Shown in pieces: positions 1 to 9,825 of a stretch of 64,000 nt of DNA. How positions within the stretch are numbered: position 1 is the first letter of the stretch; each line of letters opens with the position of its first letter. The notes beneath the pieces are model-generated. The model saw nothing but the letters and a program-made list of their open reading frames with translations. It was not told the origin of the DNA and made no database searches. The stretch is from Maribacter arenosus (GTDB lineage: Bacteria > Bacteroidota > Bacteroidia > Flavobacteriales > Flavobacteriaceae), in contig NZ_JABTCG010000002.1 in NCBI RefSeq assembly GCF_014610845.1, positions 496,001 through 560,000 on the forward strand. The letters run 5' to 3'. The position numbers and the translations under genes are program-made.

Positions 1-1
1 T

Positions 2-100
2 AAGTTGGGAGTATTCAACCGTTTTTGTGTCAATGGAAGTGATTTAAGTGTGATTGGTGGTTATTCAATTAAATACAGCATGGCAGCGTTTCAAGCTTAA
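2..100 (+). CDS. Possible 3' end of a gene cut by the window edge
   Basis: The frame starting at base 2 is open for 32 codons to a TAA at 98-100 and reads like an ordinary protein C-terminus (ending SMAAFQA). No start is visible because the gene would begin outside the window. The product cannot be identified. It could also be chance, since 32 open codons is short. Confidence 0.3.
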   Translation, partial: KLGVFNRFCVNGSDLSVIGGYSIKYSMAAFQA

Positions 101-302
101 TAGGTGTTGTATTTTCCTACAAATACCCTTGTGACGGGGCTGGTGAATTTTCTGATTGCCAATTATACATATTTTAACACCATTTATACATAATGTTATT
201 AGCGAGTTAAATGCATCCAATAAATTAGTGCCATTAATTTTTGTTTTTGTTTCCCCCACATATCAATGTTTCAATGAACTGATAGGAATAAAAAACAGAC
301 CC

Positions 303-461
303 ATGAAAAAATGTATACTAATGTTCGCCTTATTGATAGCGGCGCTCATTGTTGCCGTATGGATGGAAAAAGACAGGAAAATTACGACCAATCCCGATGT
401 GCTCATTAGCGAGAACCATGTTAAGAGTCCGTCTTTCGATTTACATGCAACTTCGGAGTAA
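303..461 (+). CDS. Small single-pass membrane or secreted peptide, unknown
   Basis: A 52-residue protein. I chose the ATG at 303 rather than the upstream in-frame ATG at 156 because it gives a typical N-terminus: Met-Lys-Lys followed by a hydrophobic segment (about residues 4-19), then a charged, soluble tail. It lies 30 nt before the next gene on the same strand, so the two may be cotranscribed. No family is recognised. Confidence 0.45.
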   Translation: MKKCILMFALLIAALIVAVWMEKDRKITTNPDVLISENHVKSPSFDLHATSE

Positions 462-491
462 ACCGGTTATTCAAATAGATAAAAAGCCCTA

Positions 492-1055
492 ATGATGAAT
501 CACGACATCCTCAAATCTTACAAAATCGGATTTTGGTTCCTGATTCCGTTGTTTTTTATTACAAACTCGGATTTAGAACCAATAGCCAAGGCCAAGAAGA
601 CCCAAGATGTTTTAGCAATGCGCGCCAATGGGGCATTTCAGGAACTGTTGGATGGCAGGGTTACCTTTGAAACCAGCAAGGGTATTGCGGACGAAGGCAC
701 GCCTTATGCTTCTATATCCTTGAAATTTGAGTCAGAAGAGCAAAACCAGGAACAGCTTATGGGGTTTTATATTAAAAAACAGGACAATGCCAAGGAATTC
801 ACTATAGGTGAGTACGAGTTATCAAAACACATCAAGGGGTTTCTGAACAATTTTGATGGGGTCTTTGGGTATGCCGATATCGAGTCATTGGGCGATAAAC
901 CGTTGTTCGCCAAAAAGGGCAAATTGGTCATTACCCAAATAGATGCCGATAACATAAGAGGATATTTGAATGTACGTTTCAATGATAATGACAATAACGG
1001 TAATGCATTATTTGTCAAGGGTAATTTTCACGCCGTGAGCTATAGCGGGAAATGA
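492..1055 (+). CDS. Secreted protein of unknown function
   Basis: 187 residues. An N-terminal hydrophobic segment (about residues 12-26) suggests export. The rest is predicted beta-rich, with the motif G-Y-L-N-V-R-F followed by an Asp/Asn-rich turn near residue 160. This kind of C-terminal beta-hairpin is common in small periplasmic Bacteroidota proteins such as DUF6252-like ones, but I cannot assign it firmly. It follows the 52-aa ORF on the same strand. A second Met at codon 2 is an equally good start. Confidence 0.6.
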   Translation: MMNHDILKSYKIGFWFLIPLFFITNSDLEPIAKAKKTQDVLAMRANGAFQELLDGRVTFETSKGIADEGTPYASISLKFESEEQNQEQLMGFYIKKQDNAKEFTIGEYELSKHIKGFLNNFDGVFGYADIESLGDKPLFAKKGKLVITQIDADNIRGYLNVRFNDNDNNGNALFVKGNFHAVSYSGK

Positions 1056-1509
1056 TACAAAGTATCGATGTATAGAATTTATCGTATAAATTATGTATTT
1101 TTAAACATAACTATGATTAAAACACTAGACCAAATAGTAGAAAGTATATGATTAAATAAAATAACTGCCAATCAAAAAGGTACGGCTCAATAGGGTATGT
1201 CGATTACAAACATACGACTGTTATAGCAACAGCCTAACTGATGAGAACTGCATTTTGACCTTATGTCAATTACTTGATTTAAGCGTTGCTTGATTATGGG
1301 TTTCGGGGGAACTACCTAGATCAGCGCAAGATGTAGTCAAATTGATTTTGATTTATCAGAGGGCCGTACGGTTTGGCAGTATTTTAAAACACTACACTTA
1401 TTTAACACTTGCCAGATTTTTAATAATCTGGCTTTTTCATTTATTTCCTATAATAAATAGTTATTCAAATATCTTAACTTATACTTGTATAATGGTCTTT
1501 TAGATTTAT
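1056..1509. other. 454-nt intergenic region before the hybrid sensor gene
   Basis: No convincing ORF. The region is AT-rich, and its only clear structure is the terminator-like hairpin at 1411-1437, which lies far from the upstream stop codon and about 70 nt before the downstream start. That spacing leaves room for a short transcript of its own. Confidence 0.5.
1411..1437 (+). terminator. Rho-independent terminator-like hairpin
   Basis: Perfect 8-bp stem GCCAGATT (1411-1418) / AATCTGGC (1425-1432), 6-nt loop, followed directly by five T residues on the plus strand. It would end plus-strand transcription before the sensor gene at 1510. Confidence 0.7.
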
Positions 1510-4500
1510 ATGGGAACAAATCGGTTCATAACAGGGAAAACAAAATTTTTGGTCTGGGCCACTTATTTGCTAGGGTTACACATGGTTACCTCCCAAAACC
1601 AAATAACTTTCCGACAATTATCCGTCAAAGATGGCCTCTCACAAAATAGCGCCATTTCCATAGCCCAAGATAGTACAGGCTATCTATGGATAGCCACCCA
1701 AGATGGCCTTAACAAATATGATGGTCGGGAATTCAACATCCACCCATTCAAATTCGTGGATATCACGAAAACCGATTATAGCCATTTGGGTAAAATATAT
1801 CGCGATAAAGAGGGCGGTCTCTGGGTAATCCCTTTAGATAAGAAACTTTATAAGCTAAATCCCCAAAAAAATATTTTTGAAATTTTCCCCGGCCTTGAGG
1901 ATGTTAGTGTACTATTTCAGGACGAGGCCCTAACGTATTGGGTGGGCACCTATTCAAAGGGCGTATATCAATTTGACCCTAGAAATGAGGGTTCGAAAAA
2001 AGTACTTTCAGGGAACGAGTTCAACGGACCCATATATACTATTTCATCGGATAATAAGGGCACTATTGTAATGGCGACCGATGGGCAGCTTATCGAATTC
2101 GATAAAAAATCCCAAAGCTTTTCACATGTACGATTCAAGGATTACTACGGTGAGGATATCATTGGGAATTTTAGTGACATGGTTACTGATAGTCAGGGAA
2201 GGCAATGGATTTCGACTTTCGGGGACGGACTTTATTTTAGAAACGGGTCGGAAAGAATACTGCAACGGGTATCCCTTCTTGCATTTACCGATCCACTTCC
2301 CGCAAACCTAAATATATTGGATATCCATCTGGATAAAAAGCAAAGATTATGGGTGGCCACCTATGGCCGGGGACTGTATTTGTTGGATTTTGAAAAAAAA
2401 TCGATTTCACATTTCAATGCCGATAAGAACAACCCAAGGGCCATACATTACAATGACATTTTGTGTATTTACGAGGACAATTCAGGTACACTTTGGTTTG
2501 GTACCGATGGGGGCGGTATTAGTTACTACGATGAATTCTTGGAAAAGTTCAACTCTTTTACCAACAACCAGACTCCTGAGGGCATCAATATCGATGTAGT
2601 CCGATCGATCACTACCGACCATAAAGGGGCGGTCTGGATAGGGACTTCCGGCAAGGGGCTTACACAGTATGAACCTGGGAATAATAGTTGGCAAACATTT
2701 ACTACCGGTACTGCCAGTGGCAATGGGATCACTTCAAATAGGATCATGAGCTTATTGGTCGATGACGATGGCGATCTTTGGATAGGCACCCAAGAAGATG
2801 GTCTTATCCTAAGGGACACGATCGGGAATTTTCGTCCGTTTAATACAACCTCTAAAATACCGCTCTCCGCCCATACCGTTTGGAACATTTTTAAAGACCG
2901 TAATAATACCATTTGGCTGGGAACAAGGGAAAACGGACTTATTCAATTTGACAAAAACAAAGGGGTGGTAAAACAGTTGGTTACCGACCCAAAGGATAGT
3001 AATTCGCTCCCCAGTAACAATGTACGAGTAATCACTGAAGACCCCAATGGAAAGCTATGGATCGGTACCGAAGAAGACGGCATTGCCCGGTACGATCCAA
3101 CGTTAAATACTTTTGAACGTTTTTATCAGGACTCCGGTAGTAATTCCTACACAAACAACAGTATTAAGGCATTGTATTATTCGCCCAACGGTATGCTGTG
3201 GATCGGGACCAATGGAGGTGGTTTGAACGCCTTTGATACTACCGAGGAAAAATTTTATCGGTATACAACGGAAGACGGATTGGCCAACAATGTTATTTAT
3301 GCGATTTTACCGGATGCCCAAGGCAGTCTTTGGTTAAGTAGCAATAGGGGGATTACCAAATTTACCCCCAACCCGAATATGACCACCCAACCCATTGTAA
3401 TTAATTATAGCAATTATGATGGTCTGGCGACGGAGTTCAATACCGGGGCCTATCATAGCGGTAAGGACGGTACCTTATATTTTGGGGGATTGGATGGCTT
3501 TTATTGGTTCCGCCCAGAGGATATTAGGGAAAATCAGATACTTGCCAAAACATCGATTACGGATTTTGGGGTACTGGGAAAATCAACCCCTATGGTTTCC
3601 GGAACGAGATTAAAGTATAACCAGAATACCCTTTCCTTCAGTTTTTCAAGCTTACAATATTCCTTGCCTGAAAAAAATGAATACCAATATCGATTGGTGA
3701 ACCATGATGAGGATTGGGTGTATTCGGGGAATATCAATACGGTGCGTTATGCACAGTTACCCCCCAATGATTATATTTTTCAGGTAAAATCGAGCAATTA
3801 TGATGGGGTTTGGAACGAGCAACCCACCTCCTTTAGGTTTACAATCGCCCAACCTTGGTATTGGTCGACTTGGTCAAGAATAGTTTACGGGATGCTGTTG
3901 CTGGCTGCCATTTATGGTATCTACACCTATCTGAAGTGGCGATTGCGAATGAAGTTGAACCTACAGTTAAAGGAAGAGGAGGCCCAACGGCTAAAACGCC
4001 TCAACGATTTTAAATCGAAACTCTACACCGATATTTCCCATGAATTCCGAACACCCCTCACCCTGATTTCGGGACCGGTAGATGCCAAACTGGCCGAAGG
4101 TAAGCTCTCCGAGTCCGATTACACCAACTTTTCGATGATCAAACGCAACACCAATCGGCTCATTGCATTGGTAGACCAACTGCTGCATCTGGCCAAGTTG
4201 GAAAAGGGTAAGTTGAGGTTGAAGGTCACCAACGGCAATCTCGGCCTCTTTTTGGGCATGATCGCCACTTCGTTCGAATATAAGGCCGAATCGAGAAACA
4301 TGCAGTATGAAATAGATATTGAAGATTTGAACGATGCCTGGTATGACGAGGATGCTGTGGAAAAAATCGTGGCCAACCTGCTCTCCAATGCCCTGAAATA
4401 TGGGAAGGAAAACGGACTTTGCCGGTTTTATGCCCATAAAAAAGAGGGGAAGGCCCATATAGGCGTTGAAAATACGGTGGTCGACACCCTTGATATCGAT

Positions 4501-5550
4501 TTTAACCAAATATTCGATCGCTTTTACCAAAAAGACGAATTTGCCGAGGGGGCCGGGGTGGGCCTTGCCCTGGTCAAGGAATTGGTGCAATTGTACAAGG
4601 GTGAAATATCCGTGGGCCTAGAGGGGGAAGATATCATCCATTTTAAGGTCATCCTGCCTACAGAAAGAGCCGATTTTAAGAAAAAAGACCTGCTGACATC
4701 GGTTGCTGAAAAGGTAGAAACGCAAACAACAGTCACTATCGATCCCGTTGATGAACCTGAAGCGTCCGCTATGCAGCAAGAAGGATCTGACGAACGACCC
4801 CTGGTCTTGGTGGTCGAAGACCATAAAGAAGTACGGCAGTTTCTCACCTCTGTCTGGAAGCACAGGTACCAAATGTATGAGGCGAATAACGGGAAGGAAG
4901 GCATTGAAAAGGCCCTTCAAATAGTACCCGATCTGATCATTACCGATGTACGTATGCCCCTCTGCAACGGTATAACTCTTTGCAATACCCTCAAGACCGA
5001 TGAGCGCACCAGCCATATTCCCATAATACTGCTTACCGCAGGCGCTGGGGAAGAAGACGAACTGTTAGGCTTGCAATCCGGTGCCGATGATTTTATAACC
5101 AAACCCTTTAAACTACGCCCACTACAGACCCGGGTAGAGAACCTTATCGCCAACAGAAGGGCCCTGCGAAACCGCTACAGTCAGGAAGTGGTCTTAAAAG
5201 CCAAGGATATCGCCATCACCCCTACCGATGAGCTGTTCTTGAACAAGGTGCAAAAGGTCTTGGACGACCACTTGGCCGATCCTGCCTTCAATGCCAAGAA
5301 ATTTGCTTCCCTAGTAGGCATGAGCCGTATGCAGTTGCATCGAAAGCTACAGACCTACACCGGCCTGAGCACTACGGAATTCATTCGCTCGCAACGGTTA
5401 AAACAAGCCGCCCACATTTTAAGGACCTCGGACGCCACCATCAACGAGGTGGCCTATACCGTAGGCTTCAATACGCCTTCCTATTTTATCAAGTGTTTTA
5501 AGGAAACCTATAAAAAAACTCCGGCGGAATTTGTTCAGACGACCGAGTGA
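1510..5550 (+). CDS. Hybrid two-component system (one-protein sensor kinase, receiver and AraC regulator)
   Basis: 1346 residues, the usual length of Bacteroidota HTCS proteins, which normally sense oligosaccharides in the periplasm and switch on polysaccharide-utilisation loci. In order: signal peptide (to about residue 28); about 14 short propeller repeats with W-I-G-T-x-x-x-G-L motifs (30-690); Y_Y_Y domain (about 704-780); one membrane helix (787-810); HisKA with phospho-acceptor His844 in ISHEFRTPL; HATPase (945-1055); receiver with phospho-acceptor Asp1146 in LIITDVRMP; AraC-type double HTH (1243-1340). The HATPase N box and the GVGLAL glycine motif are present, but the usual D-x-G-x-G (G1) box is replaced by a V-E-N-T sequence. 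No SusC/SusD pair lies nearby. The adjacent downstream secreted-protein genes are the only obvious local targets. Confidence 0.95.
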   Translation: MGTNRFITGKTKFLVWATYLLGLHMVTSQNQITFRQLSVKDGLSQNSAISIAQDSTGYLWIATQDGLNKYDGREFNIHPFKFVDITKTDYSHLGKIYRDKEGGLWVIPLDKKLYKLNPQKNIFEIFPGLEDVSVLFQDEALTYWVGTYSKGVYQFDPRNEGSKKVLSGNEFNGPIYTISSDNKGTIVMATDGQLIEFDKKSQSFSHVRFKDYYGEDIIGNFSDMVTDSQGRQWISTFGDGLYFRNGSERILQRVSLLAFTDPLPANLNILDIHLDKKQRLWVATYGRGLYLLDFEKKSISHFNADKNNPRAIHYNDILCIYEDNSGTLWFGTDGGGISYYDEFLEKFNSFTNNQTPEGINIDVVRSITTDHKGAVWIGTSGKGLTQYEPGNNSWQTFTTGTASGNGITSNRIMSLLVDDDGDLWIGTQEDGLILRDTIGNFRPFNTTSKIPLSAHTVWNIFKDRNNTIWLGTRENGLIQFDKNKGVVKQLVTDPKDSNSLPSNNVRVITEDPNGKLWIGTEEDGIARYDPTLNTFERFYQDSGSNSYTNNSIKALYYSPNGMLWIGTNGGGLNAFDTTEEKFYRYTTEDGLANNVIYAILPDAQGSLWLSSNRGITKFTPNPNMTTQPIVINYSNYDGLATEFNTGAYHSGKDGTLYFGGLDGFYWFRPEDIRENQILAKTSITDFGVLGKSTPMVSGTRLKYNQNTLSFSFSSLQYSLPEKNEYQYRLVNHDEDWVYSGNINTVRYAQLPPNDYIFQVKSSNYDGVWNEQPTSFRFTIAQPWYWSTWSRIVYGMLLLAAIYGIYTYLKWRLRMKLNLQLKEEEAQRLKRLNDFKSKLYTDISHEFRTPLTLISGPVDAKLAEGKLSESDYTNFSMIKRNTNRLIALVDQLLHLAKLEKGKLRLKVTNGNLGLFLGMIATSFEYKAESRNMQYEIDIEDLNDAWYDEDAVEKIVANLLSNALKYGKENGLCRFYAHKKEGKAHIGVENTVVDTLDIDFNQIFDRFYQKDEFAEGAGVGLALVKELVQLYKGEISVGLEGEDIIHFKVILPTERADFKKKDLLTSVAEKVETQTTVTIDPVDEPEASAMQQEGSDERPLVLVVEDHKEVRQFLTSVWKHRYQMYEANNGKEGIEKALQIVPDLIITDVRMPLCNGITLCNTLKTDERTSHIPIILLTAGAGEEDELLGLQSGADDFITKPFKLRPLQTRVENLIANRRALRNRYSQEVVLKAKDIAITPTDELFLNKVQKVLDDHLADPAFNAKKFASLVGMSRMQLHRKLQTYTGLSTTEFIRSQRLKQAAHILRTSDATINEVAYTVGFNTPSYFIKCFKETYKKTPAEFVQTTE

Positions 5551-5728
5551 ACGGTAGGCTTTACGTTAAACCCCAAGGGGCTCCCGTACCTTTCCCGATA
5601 TGTTTTTCCTTGTCCCCCTGGACTCAAAATCCAATACCTAAACCACAGAAAAACAGCATGTTGTCCTGAATGTTACATCACTTGCATAGATGGTTACATA
5701 CGTGGTATGGTAAAATGGTCTTACGGGC

Positions 5729-5736
5729 TATTTTTG
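5729..5736 (+). promoter_or_regulatory. Possible -7 element of a Bacteroidota promoter
   Basis: TATTTTTG matches the TAnnTTTG -7 consensus, 67 nt before the lipoprotein gene at 5804. No TTG lies at the expected distance upstream, so an activator (for example the adjacent hybrid regulator) would be needed, or the match is chance. Confidence 0.3.
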
Positions 5737-5803
5737 GCAAGAACCCTAAGACCCATTTCCCCCGGAAAGCAATTTAAACATGAAACAAATACATTGAAAG
5801 ATC

Positions 5804-6469
5804 ATGAAAATAAAACGTTTAAGAATCGTATTGCTGTCCACCATTCTAGGCTTTGCCCTTTGGGTAACCGCTTGTGACAAAGACCCCGAAGAGGTGGTTG
5901 AAGATACTTTCGACTGCCTTCAAAACGGCAATTGTGATGACCTTGATGGCAGTATTCCGGAAGGTAGTGAACGCACGGAGCAAAGAGACACGCTTCGTGT
6001 TGAGGAATTTTAACATTTCCCCGCCCATACCGTGGAGTGCCATGGTATCGATTTCAATGGGGAAACTGAAAGGCGAATGGACTATGCACTATGAAAATTA
6101 AAATTTACAGATATGTTACATATAGCGCAGGGGAAAACATCCCCAAATGATTGGGTCAACTACCAGAGTTCCAGGGGCGGCATTTATGTGGATGTTGATA
6201 CCTCCGCAGGGAATTTTACGGCAACCCCGCACTATCTGGTATCGCTCGAGGGCAAAAGCCATCATTGGTGCGCCAATGGGGCCAATGCAATTTACGATGC
6301 TACACCCACCGGGTTCAGGGTGTACATCAGATGGACGGACGACAATGGCCATTTCGGCGAATTGAACCCTTTAAAGATCGAAACGGCGAAAAGGTATAAA
6401 TGGCACCTGAAATGGACAGGGATACAACTTTGCAAAGCAAAAGAAACACGAAAAAAGAAAACATCATGA
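5804..6469 (+). pseudogene. Decayed lectin-like lipoprotein gene (two in-frame stops)
   Basis: A single reading frame runs from the ATG at 5804 to the TGA at 6467, interrupted by TAA at 6011-6013 and TGA at 6092-6094. The first part (69 aa) has a lipoprotein signal ending in W-V-T-A-C and an acidic region. The segment between the stops (HFPAHTVECHGIDF...) also looks like real protein. The last part (from 6113) is a beta-sandwich domain with S-P-N-D-W, GGIYVDVDTSAG, HYLVSLEG and a terminal W-H-L-K-W-T-G, a pattern I associate with H-type-lectin-like repeats in marine organisms. The final stop overlaps the next start in an ATGA, so the gene was once translationally coupled. Alternatively it is two short genes (5804-6013 and 6113-6469) that happen to share a frame. 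Confidence 0.55.
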
Positions 6470-7167
6470 AAACAACAACAACAATTATGGTATTGCTGTT
6501 TCTGCTTATAGGCAGCCCAACGGCCCAAGCCCAAGATCTGTTGGATGCCCTAAAACAAACCGCTCAGATGTACAATGAAGCTAATCCGGAAGGGGAAAGC
6601 GAAACTAACCAGGGAGCTGCCCCCGAAGGCCAGAATGAATGGCAAGAGGCATGGGATAATGAAAGGGAGGAAAATGCTGATATTTTAGATGCCTTAGACA
6701 CCAAATACCTAAAATGTACAGCACTTATGATTTTATACGTGGATGCGTATATTAGACTTAAAGAGGAACATAAAATCGGGAATGTTTCGATGTCAGCATG
6801 TGATGCCTACGGTATGCAAACCTTAGCCTTGGCAGCCTCCACAACCATTATGTATTGTCCCGAAGAGATGGTTCAACTTAGTATTGATGAATTAAAAAAA
6901 ATAGCCATTGATTTAGATAAAGCTAGTCAGGAATATTCACGAGGGAATACGAATCTTAAATTATGGTTAAAATTTCTCAATATTGCCAATTGGTACTATC
7001 ATGGGGAAGCTATTCAAGAATTAGGTCAAAATAATACTTGGGGGGATTCACCAGATCATTTGGCATATACGATAAAATATATGATTTCATTTTTTACCCC
7101 TCGACATATCTTGGGAGCAACCCTAAAAATAGCAGAAAAGATGGAGGCCCTAAGCTGTAGCGGCTAG
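6466..7167 (+). CDS. Secreted protein, unknown function
   Basis: 233 residues from the ATG at 6466. The ORF is open further upstream, but this start gives a clean signal peptide (MKTTTT plus hydrophobic core, cleavage after AQAQ at about residue 23) and overlaps the preceding stop by 4 nt (ATGA). An acidic, low-complexity linker (about 35-65) is followed by a mainly helical domain with several Cys (around residues 80, 107 and 126 and near the C-terminus), probably disulfide-bonded in the periplasm. No family recognised. It belongs to the run of small secreted-protein genes 5804-8226. Confidence 0.7.
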   Translation: MKTTTTIMVLLFLLIGSPTAQAQDLLDALKQTAQMYNEANPEGESETNQGAAPEGQNEWQEAWDNEREENADILDALDTKYLKCTALMILYVDAYIRLKEEHKIGNVSMSACDAYGMQTLALAASTTIMYCPEEMVQLSIDELKKIAIDLDKASQEYSRGNTNLKLWLKFLNIANWYYHGEAIQELGQNNTWGDSPDHLAYTIKYMISFFTPRHILGATLKIAEKMEALSCSG

Positions 7168-7190
7168 AATTGCCAAGAAATTATAACCCC

Positions 7191-7778
7191 ATGAAAAAAC
7201 CCATAGAGACAATTGCAAGACTGTTTATTATCCTATTACTGCTGTCAGCGGGCATAGCCTGTAATATGGGCAAAAAAGATAAGCACGGAAGTTCTGAAAA
7301 CAACAGTGCACCCACCGCCAGTACCAACAAAGCTTTAGATGTTTACGTAGAAACGGATGCATGGCGAAGCTGGGCACCGCCCAAAACCCTTTCGGGTTAT
7401 ACACTTGTACGCTTTGTTACCGATCCTTTTAAATTGGAAGGGTTGTCTTCGGCCAATGCACGGTATGAAACAGGTGAAAAATGGATCGATATTCAGCTTA
7501 TTGACGGCAGCACCGAAAAAGGCAAACGGGAAATGCGGGACCACTTAGGGATTGCCGAGCTTGAGCGCGACCATTCCAACCAATATGGTTATGAAAAGAC
7601 GTTGGTACGTAACGGTATAAAGGCCAAGGAAAAATATTTGGCCCCACCGGCAGGGCAATACCTGATCAAGTTTATGCTCGAGGAGCAATACGGGGTGTCG
7701 GTAAAATCGAACGCCGAAACCGCAGAAGAAATCTGGGCATTCATAGATGCACTAAATTTAAAAGGGTTTGATACCTAG
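7191..7778 (+). CDS. Lipoprotein, unknown function
   Basis: 195 residues from the ATG at 7191. The upstream in-frame ATG at 7170 is less likely because only the later one opens directly into a signal peptide. The lipobox is S-A-G-I-A-C at about residues 20-25, so the mature protein is membrane-anchored. A polar, Ser/Asn-rich spacer leads to an alpha/beta domain of about 140 residues without a motif I recognise. It overlaps the ORF frame of the next gene, with 28 nt between this stop and the next likely start. Confidence 0.7.
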   Translation: MKKPIETIARLFIILLLLSAGIACNMGKKDKHGSSENNSAPTASTNKALDVYVETDAWRSWAPPKTLSGYTLVRFVTDPFKLEGLSSANARYETGEKWIDIQLIDGSTEKGKREMRDHLGIAELERDHSNQYGYEKTLVRNGIKAKEKYLAPPAGQYLIKFMLEEQYGVSVKSNAETAEEIWAFIDALNLKGFDT

Positions 7779-7806
7779 CCGCTATGATTCAAAAAATAGA
7801 GGAACT

Positions 7807-8226
7807 ATGAAAAGAAAAAGCGGTTTGGTTTTGCTTTTATTGGTCAGCATGGGTTTTGGCCATGCCCAGTCCTTGACCACCAATGAAACCAAAGTGGTAC
7901 TGATTGTCAAGGGTGCATCGGAAGGCATAAGCCAAATAGCACTTTTCAACACCTTTGAAAAGATAAAAGGAAACGGGATCTTGGAGAAATACCCGAACTG
8001 CCAATTCTATATTGGCCTGCTTCGAGGAAGTTATGAATTGAATGATAATAATGTGGCACCCCTTATAGGAAGCACTATTATCATGTATACCGACCAGCCT
8101 TATTTATCAAGTAATAGGATACTCCAAAGCACTCGGTTTATCCCTGGTGACCAGTTAAGCTTGGGTTCGGGGAGCGCCAAAGTGATATCCAATAAAAAGG
8201 GTGAATTAATTCTAGAAACCCAATAA
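7807..8226 (+). CDS. Small secreted protein, unknown function
   Basis: 139 residues. The start at 7807 (MKRKSG) gives a standard signal peptide ending in FGHAQ at about residue 21; the ORF is open to 7768, but that extension has no signal-peptide character. The mature part is about 118 residues, mixed alpha/beta. It is the third in a row of exported unknowns and is probably cotranscribed with the lipoprotein before it. Confidence 0.65.
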   Translation: MKRKSGLVLLLLVSMGFGHAQSLTTNETKVVLIVKGASEGISQIALFNTFEKIKGNGILEKYPNCQFYIGLLRGSYELNDNNVAPLIGSTIIMYTDQPYLSSNRILQSTRFIPGDQLSLGSGSAKVISNKKGELILETQ

Positions 8227-8376
8227 AATGAGACGAACGTATTTTCATCGCTTGAAGCATGGGAAAGCAGAACAAACATTCTTGATACAAGGATGAAACG
8301 ATTACTGAGGTTAACTGGTTATCTAAAGATTTTAGATAGGTTTTTAAGGTCGATCAAAATTTTAAAACACAAGAAA

Positions 8377-8481
8377 ATGGAAGAAAAAATGATACTCGGA
8401 AAAATAAAAGGCAGTACCATCGTATTTATGGGCATGGTGGCCGTAGGCATTTATTTAATCGTGATCGCCTTGACCATTTAA
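8377..8481 (+). CDS. Tiny membrane peptide
   Basis: 34 residues from the ATG at 8377: a short polar N-terminus, then one hydrophobic helix (about residues 14-34) that reaches the C-terminus. The frame is open to 8293, which would give 62 residues with a basic amphipathic extension. I prefer the short form because of the adenine-rich leader before 8377. Function unknown. Confidence 0.35.
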   Translation: MEEKMILGKIKGSTIVFMGMVAVGIYLIVIALTI

Positions 8482-8832
8482 TGAAAGGACCCCAAGTCGT
8501 AATGCCAATTATTTTTGATATAGTGATTAAAACAAAAGGGTAGGCTTACCCTAATGGCCCATGGTATGCCAGGTGCTATTATTAAACCAAACAGTATCAT
8601 CATTTATACTTTTTGGTTTATTTTTTTGTTCAAATTTTAACAGAAAACCGCACTTTTAAACAAGGTAGTGATCATAACGTGTGAACCTACATTTCAACAT
8701 TCGATGTTAAAAACTTTGTGACTGAAATTAAGAATTACCCCTAAAAATCCGATTCCTATTTTACATCTTTGTTAATCCCGACAGCAGGATACGTATCATC
8801 CTGGTCAATTAACTTTTTAAATCAACAGTATT
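8482..8832. other. 351-nt intergenic region before nrdB
   Basis: No ORF. It contains a palindrome GATACGTATC at 8788-8797, inside a wider imperfect repeat (CAGGAT...ATCCTG), 35 nt before nrdB, which could be an operator. CATCTTTG at about 8763-8770 is one base from the -7 consensus but has no matching TTG. I see no NrdR-like box pair. Confidence 0.4.
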
Positions 8833-9819
8833 ATGCCAGCAGCCTTAGAGCCAATCTTACAGGAAAACAAAGACCGTTTTGTAATCTTCCCTATACAACA
8901 TCACGACCTATGGGAATGGTATAAGAAACAGGAAGCCTGTATTTGGACCGCTGAGGAAATCGACCTGCATCAAGACCTTGCCGATTGGAATAACAAGTTG
9001 AGCGATGAGGAGAAATATTTCATCAAACATATTTTGGCCTTTTTTGCCGCTTCCGACGGTATCGTAAATGAGAATCTGGCAGAAAACTTCGTCAATGAGG
9101 TACAGTATTCAGAGGCCAAATTTTTCTATGGCTTCCAGATTATGATGGAGAACATCCACTCCGAAACCTATTCCTTGCTGATCGATACCTATGTGAAAGA
9201 TGAAAAGGAAAAGAACATGCTTTTTAAGGCCATAGAGAATTTCCCGGCCATTAAAAAGAAGGCGGACTGGGCCTTAAAATGGATCGAGTCTCCAAGCTTC
9301 GCGGAACGGTTGATCGCCTTTGCCGCCGTAGAGGGTATTTTCTTCTCAGGTTCCTTTTGTTCAATTTTTTGGTTGAAGAAAAGAGGGTTGATGCCAGGAT
9401 TGACCTTCTCCAATGAGCTTATTTCGAGGGATGAGGGGATGCACTGCGACTATGCCGTACACCTACATAAACATCATATCATCAATAAAGTGCCTAAAAC
9501 GCGCATCACCGAAATATTGGTCGATGCCCTGAATATAGAACGTGAGTTCATTACGGAATCCTTACCGGTTAGTTTAATAGGGATGAATGCCAAATTAATG
9601 ACACAATATCTGGAGTTCGTCACCGATCGCTTATTGGTTGAGCTCGAATGTGATAGGGTCTATAATTCGACCAATCCGTTTGACTTTATGGATATGATCT
9701 CGCTTCAAGGGAAAACCAATTTCTTTGAAAAAAGGGTTTCCGAATATCAAAAAGCCGGGGTCTTGAACAAGGATAAGGACGAAGACGCACAAAAAATCAG
9801 TTTTGATGCTGATTTCTGA
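8833..9819 (+). CDS. nrdB: Class Ia ribonucleoside-diphosphate reductase, beta (radical) subunit
   Basis: 328 residues. It supplies the tyrosyl radical for ribonucleotide reduction in dNTP synthesis (cytoplasm, alpha2beta2 complex with NrdA). By comparison with eukaryotic R2, the di-iron ligands are Asp75, Glu106 and His109 plus the second set in AAVEG and SRDEGMH, with the radical Tyr113 in ENIHSETYS. The sequence around Tyr113 is eukaryote-like, as is usual in Bacteroidota. The protein ends with an acidic tail and F-D-A-D-F, the R1-docking type of C-terminus. nrdA follows 201 nt downstream on the same strand, and the spacer carries heptad repeats. Confidence 0.97.
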   Translation: MPAALEPILQENKDRFVIFPIQHHDLWEWYKKQEACIWTAEEIDLHQDLADWNNKLSDEEKYFIKHILAFFAASDGIVNENLAENFVNEVQYSEAKFFYGFQIMMENIHSETYSLLIDTYVKDEKEKNMLFKAIENFPAIKKKADWALKWIESPSFAERLIAFAAVEGIFFSGSFCSIFWLKKRGLMPGLTFSNELISRDEGMHCDYAVHLHKHHIINKVPKTRITEILVDALNIEREFITESLPVSLIGMNAKLMTQYLEFVTDRLLVELECDRVYNSTNPFDFMDMISLQGKTNFFEKRVSEYQKAGVLNKDKDEDAQKISFDADF

Positions 9820-9825
9820 CGATTT

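Noticed and set aside
3991-4590. 199-aa minus ORF opposite the hybrid sensor
   Set aside because: Antisense to the conserved kinase domain; no promoter or family match.
8782-8800. NrdR box before nrdB
   Set aside because: The GATACGTATC palindrome does not match the NrdR consensus and stands alone, whereas NrdR sites come in pairs.
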